Position numbers and translations under genes: made by a program. Shown here in pieces: positions 60,936 to 64,000 of a stretch of DNA of 64,000 bases. Every line of letters starts with the position of its first letter. Within the stretch, counting starts at the first letter, position 1. The DNA comes from Croceibacterium mercuriale (lineage in GTDB: Bacteria; Pseudomonadota; Alphaproteobacteria; Sphingomonadales; Sphingomonadaceae). The stretch spans positions 1,743,501-1,807,500 of the forward strand of contig NZ_JTDN01000001.1 in assembly GCF_000802385.1 (NCBI RefSeq), in the 5' to 3' direction. The notes beneath the pieces are model-generated. The model did no database searches and was not told the DNA's origin. It saw nothing but the letters and a program-made list of their open reading frames with translations.

Positions 60936-62068
60936 CGCAGAGGCGCTTGCGTGTTGTCGGCCGGGCTGGACGCCGTGCGCTGTTCCAGCGCCGCGATCAG
61001 CCGGTCGAACTGGGCATTGTCGCGCAGGTTCAGGTCGCGCTGGGGGTAAGGCACCTCGATGCCGTTTTCCTTGAACAGCAACCACAGGCGCTTCAGCACG
61101 TCCGACTTCACATTGCCCACACCCTCCTCCGGATCGACGATCCAGCAATGGATGGTGAACAGCAGCCAGCTCTCGCCATAATCCGACAGCCACACGGTGG
61201 GCGCCGGATCGGTCAGCACGCGGGACGCGCCCCGCGCCGCCTGCATCATCAATGTTTCGGCCATGATGATGTCGCTGTTGTAGGAGATGCCGACCGGGAT
61301 CTGCACGCGCACACGCCGGCTGGAATAGGACCAGTTCTCCACCTGATTGACCATCAGGTTCTCGTTCGGGATCAGGTATTCCTTCTCGTCCCGCGTGATG
61401 ATCGACACGGCACGCACCCCGATTTTGCGGATCTGGCCGAAGGTCTCGTTGCCGGCCATGTCGGTCACCGCGATCACGTCGCCCGGCTTGATCGACCGGT
61501 CCATCAGCAGGATGATCCCGGCGATCAGGTTGCCGAAGGTCTTCTGCAGGCCGAACCCGATAGCCAGGCCGAAGGCGCCGGAAAACACCGCCAGCGCCGT
61601 GAGGTCGATACCCAGCAGGTCGACGCCGATCAGGATGGCGAAGGTCCAGACGCCGATCGTAACCAGCTTCTCGCCCAGCAACTCCTGCGACGGGCTGAAG
61701 CGACTGACCTTGCGCAGCAGGCGGTGGCCGAACTTGTTGGACAAGCGCGCGGCGATGAACACGCCCACGATCACCAGCACCACCACCAGTGCGGTCCACA
61801 GCGAGAACCGGGTACTGCCAAGCGTGACGCCGATCGCATCCAGCTGGGTGACGATGTCACCGACCGTGGCGTTGCGGTCGTTGATCGCTTCGCTCAGCGC
61901 CTCGGCCCCGACCAGCTCCGGCGGCGGCTCGACCGGGGCGGGCTGAGCCACCGGTACCGCGACCGGGCTGCCCTGCGTGACCGGCACGTCCACCACCGGC
62001 GGCGTTTCCTGCGGGGCCGGCGTCTCCTGCGTCCCCGGCAGCAGCAGCTTGCCAAGCCGCGTGCTCAC
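60932..62068 (-). CDS. Mechanosensitive channel, MscS family
   Basis: A 378-residue small-conductance mechanosensitive channel. After a Pro/Val-rich head (residues about 14-50) it has three membrane helices, the pore-lining TM3 (FGLAIGFGLQKTFGNLIAGIILLMD) and the beta domain beginning SIKPGDVIAV. The GTG start overlaps the metC stop (GTGA), so it is the last gene of an sseA-metC-mscS unit. It protects against osmotic downshift. Confidence 0.88.
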   Translation of the reverse strand: MSTRLGKLLLPGTQETPAPQETPPVVDVPVTQGSPVAVPVAQPAPVEPPPELVGAEALSEAINDRNATVGDIVTQLDAIGVTLGSTRFSLWTALVVVLVIVGVFIAARLSNKFGHRLLRKVSRFSPSQELLGEKLVTIGVWTFAILIGVDLLGIDLTALAVFSGAFGLAIGFGLQKTFGNLIAGIILLMDRSIKPGDVIAVTDMAGNETFGQIRKIGVRAVSIITRDEKEYLIPNENLMVNQVENWSYSSRRVRVQIPVGISYNSDIIMAETLMMQAARGASRVLTDPAPTVWLSDYGESWLLFTIHCWIVDPEEGVGNVKSDVLKRLWLLFKENGIEVPYPQRDLNLRDNAQFDRLIAALEQRTASSPADNTQAPLR

Positions 62069-63270
62069 GCCCGGTCCATCGCGTCAAGCGCCTGCTGCAG
62101 GTCGGCGATCAGGTCGGCGGGATCCTCCAGCCCGATGGCGAGGCGCACGCCCAGCCGGTCCTCCGCCGCCCACCCGGCCTTGGGCCAGATGCTGCTGGTG
62201 CGGATCCGCTGCGGATCGACCGGGATCGCCAGGCTTTCGAACCCGCCCCAGGAAAAGCCGATGCCGAACAGGCGCAGGGCATCGATCAGCCGGGCCCGGT
62301 CGCCCACGCTGCGGCCGCGCAGCACGAAGGAGAACAGGCCGCAGCCGCCGGTGAAATCGCGAAGCCACAGCTCGTGGCCCGGCGCCCCCGGCAACATGGG
62401 GCACAGCACATGCGCCACCTGCGCCTGTCCCTGCAGCCACTGCGCCACCGCCAGCGCGCTGGCTGTCTGCCGTTCCAGCCGCAGGCCCAGCGTGCGCAGG
62501 CCGCGCAGCGCCAGCGCCGCATCGTCCGGGCTGACCACCTGGCCCAGCAATTGCGCGCGCTCCCGCAGCCGGCCATGGACCTCGCCGCTGGCGGTGACCG
62601 CGCCCAGCATCAGGTCCGAATGGCCGCCGACATGCTTGGTCAGTGCCAGCACGCTGACATCCACACCATGGGCCAGTGCAGCGAAGCCGGTCGGCCCGGC
62701 CCAGGTATTGTCCAGCACGCTGATCGCACCATGCTGCAGAGCGATGGCAGCCAGCGCCGGCACGTCGCACACCTCCATCGTCAGGCTGCCGGGACTTTCC
62801 AGCAGCACAACGCGGGTGCGCGGGCAGAAGGCGGCGCGGTAAGCCTCAAGGTCGAGCGGATCGAACCAGCGCGTCTCGATCCCCAGCGGCGCCAGCAGCT
62901 TTTCCGCCAGGGCACGGCTCGGCTCATAGGCGTTGTCGCTCATCAGCAGCACGTCGCCCGCATCCAGCAGGCCGAGCAGCGCGCCACTGATCGCGGCCAG
63001 GCCGCTGGGATAGAGCAGCGTGCCGGTCGCGCCCGGCTCCAGCCCGGTCAGCGCGTCGCACAGCGCCCACTGCGTGGGCGTGCCGCGCCGGCCGTAATAG
63101 AAGTGCCCGTCCGCATTCGGCCGTCCGGCAGCAAGGTCCGCACTGTCGGCATACAGATGCGTGGAGGCGCGCCAGACCGGCACGTTGACCACCGGCCCGG
63201 TCCATTCCGGACGGCGGCCGGCACTGACCAGCCGGGTCCCGGGGCCGCAATCGTCGGGCGTGTCGCTCAT
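62065..63270 (-). CDS. metC: Cystathionine beta-lyase
   Basis: A 401-residue PLP-dependent gamma-family enzyme that converts cystathionine to homocysteine. Features include YYGRRGTPTQWALCDALTGLE, SGLAAISGALLGLLDAGDVLLMSDNAYEPSR, the PLP Lys in LALTKHVGGHSDLMLG, and WPKAGWAAEDRLGVRLAIGLED. The ATG at 63270 overlaps the upstream sulfurtransferase stop (ATGA). Confidence 0.9.
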   Translation of the reverse strand: MSDTPDDCGPGTRLVSAGRRPEWTGPVVNVPVWRASTHLYADSADLAAGRPNADGHFYYGRRGTPTQWALCDALTGLEPGATGTLLYPSGLAAISGALLGLLDAGDVLLMSDNAYEPSRALAEKLLAPLGIETRWFDPLDLEAYRAAFCPRTRVVLLESPGSLTMEVCDVPALAAIALQHGAISVLDNTWAGPTGFAALAHGVDVSVLALTKHVGGHSDLMLGAVTASGEVHGRLRERAQLLGQVVSPDDAALALRGLRTLGLRLERQTASALAVAQWLQGQAQVAHVLCPMLPGAPGHELWLRDFTGGCGLFSFVLRGRSVGDRARLIDALRLFGIGFSWGGFESLAIPVDPQRIRTSSIWPKAGWAAEDRLGVRLAIGLEDPADLIADLQQALDAMDRA

Positions 63271-64000
63271 CCGACGGCCTTGGGTGTGCCCGGATCCGCG
63301 CCCCACTCGCTCCAGCTGCCATCATACAGCGCGGTGTCGGTCTTGCCTGCCAGCCGCATGGCGAACAGCAGCACCGCCGCCGTCACCCCGCTGCCGCAGG
63401 TGGTGACCACCGGGCGCGCCCAGTCGATGCCCGCCGCATCGAACGCCGTCCGCAGATCGGCCGGCGGCAGGAAGGTGCCGTCAGGCGCGAACATGGCCTT
63501 GTAGGGCAGGTTCAGCGAGCCGGGGATGTGCCCGCCGGCAAGCTGCGGGTTCGCCTCCGGCTCCTCCGCCATGAAGCGGGCGCGGCTGCGGGCGTCCAGC
63601 ACCTGCTCGGCACCACTCTCCAGATTGGCCAGCAGGTCCGCCTTGCCGCGCACCGCCATGGCCCCGGGCTGCGGTCGCCAGTCCCCGGCGGGCTCTGCCG
63701 CATGGGTGCCGCTTTCCAGCGGACGCCCTTCGGCGCGCCACTTGGCCAAGCCGCCATCCAGGATCGCCACCTCGTCAAAGCCGTGCTGGCGGAAGATGAA
63801 CCAGGCCCGCGCGGCGGTGCGGATGTCGCTGTCATCATACAGCACCACCCGCGTGCCCGCGCCGATGCCCAGCCCGGCCACCCGGGCCGCGAACTGGTCG
63901 CCCGTCGGCAAGGCCGCCGGCACCGGGCTTTCCCGGTCCGTCAGGCTGGCAAGGTCAAGGAATTGCGCGCCGGGAACATGCGCGCTGGCGAACTCGGCGG
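63267..64000 (-). CDS. sseA: Sulfurtransferase (3-mercaptopyruvate type), N-terminus outside window
   Basis: The C-terminal ~244 residues of a two-domain rhodanese-like enzyme. The visible part holds the end of domain one (AEFASAHVPGAQFLDLASLTD) and the second domain with the catalytic Cys loop VTTCGSGVTAAV. CGSGVT is the mercaptopyruvate-sulfurtransferase signature; thiosulfate rhodaneses usually have CRxGxR/T. The start lies beyond the right edge. It overlaps metC by 4 bases, so sseA-metC-mscS is one transcript. Confidence 0.9.
   Translation of the reverse strand, partial: AEFASAHVPGAQFLDLASLTDRESPVPAALPTGDQFAARVAGLGIGAGTRVVLYDDSDIRTAARAWFIFRQHGFDEVAILDGGLAKWRAEGRPLESGTHAAEPAGDWRPQPGAMAVRGKADLLANLESGAEQVLDARSRARFMAEEPEANPQLAGGHIPGSLNLPYKAMFAPDGTFLPPADLRTAFDAAGIDWARPVVTTCGSGVTAAVLLFAMRLAGKTDTALYDGSWSEWGADPGTPKAVG

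Overview
The window is GC-rich, densely coding chromosomal DNA with no insertion sequence, prophage, integrase or CRISPR array. Gene content points to an alphaproteobacterium, most likely order Sphingomonadales. Supporting signs are the cobA-DUF2849-sulfite reductase-DUF934-cysH cluster, the ctaCD/ctaB-coxF-ctaG-ctaE-surf1 oxidase cluster, the pyrE-pdxJ-acpS-lepB run, and many 1-4 base start/stop overlaps. No species can be named from the sequence alone.

Layout. 0-7 kb: partial topoisomerase IB, a YghU-type glutathione transferase, tRNA-Gln, a metallo-beta-lactamase-fold hydrolase, a patatin, tRNA-Arg, a queuosine-precursor transporter, a mini-operon of two paralogous 46-47 residue membrane peptides plus a stand-alone PspC protein, then recF and an RpiB-family isomerase. 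7-17 kb: a TesA-like esterase divergent from a YbbA/YbbP-type ABC exporter, two glycosyltransferases, bamB with a YfgM-like partner, and an alpha/beta hydrolase. 16-28 kb: SelO, an AstD-like dehydrogenase, a glycine-zipper protein, pyrC, a HerA-like ATPase, a phospholipase D-type synthase, ygfZ, a TetR regulator with a palindromic operator, and a GNAT enzyme. 27.8-31.8 kb: rplU-rpmA with a clear promoter and terminator, and a folB-Rossmann-moaA-moaD-moaE operon. 31.8-36 kb: an acyltransferase, a PRC-barrel protein, a SAM methyltransferase and thrC. 35.7-42.6 kb: cytochrome c oxidase structural and assembly genes. 42.8-48.2 kb: a seven-gene overlapping operon from pyrE to ruvX. 48.2-55.7 kb: membrane and lipoprotein genes of unknown role, gatCAB with an acyltransferase inserted, a membrane-anchored FKBP isomerase and rpsU. 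55.7-64 kb: assimilatory sulfate reduction, siroheme synthesis, a MscS channel, cystathionine beta-lyase and a sulfurtransferase.

Functional themes are respiratory oxidase biogenesis, sulfur assimilation, molybdenum cofactor synthesis and housekeeping translation genes. The observations most worth following are: (1) the small-peptide/PspC mini-operon, which sits behind a sequence closely resembling a sigma-54 -24/-12 promoter; (2) an apparent small RNA with two anti-Shine-Dalgarno tracts and a strong terminator next to rpsU; and (3) a GNAT gene broken by one in-frame stop codon.
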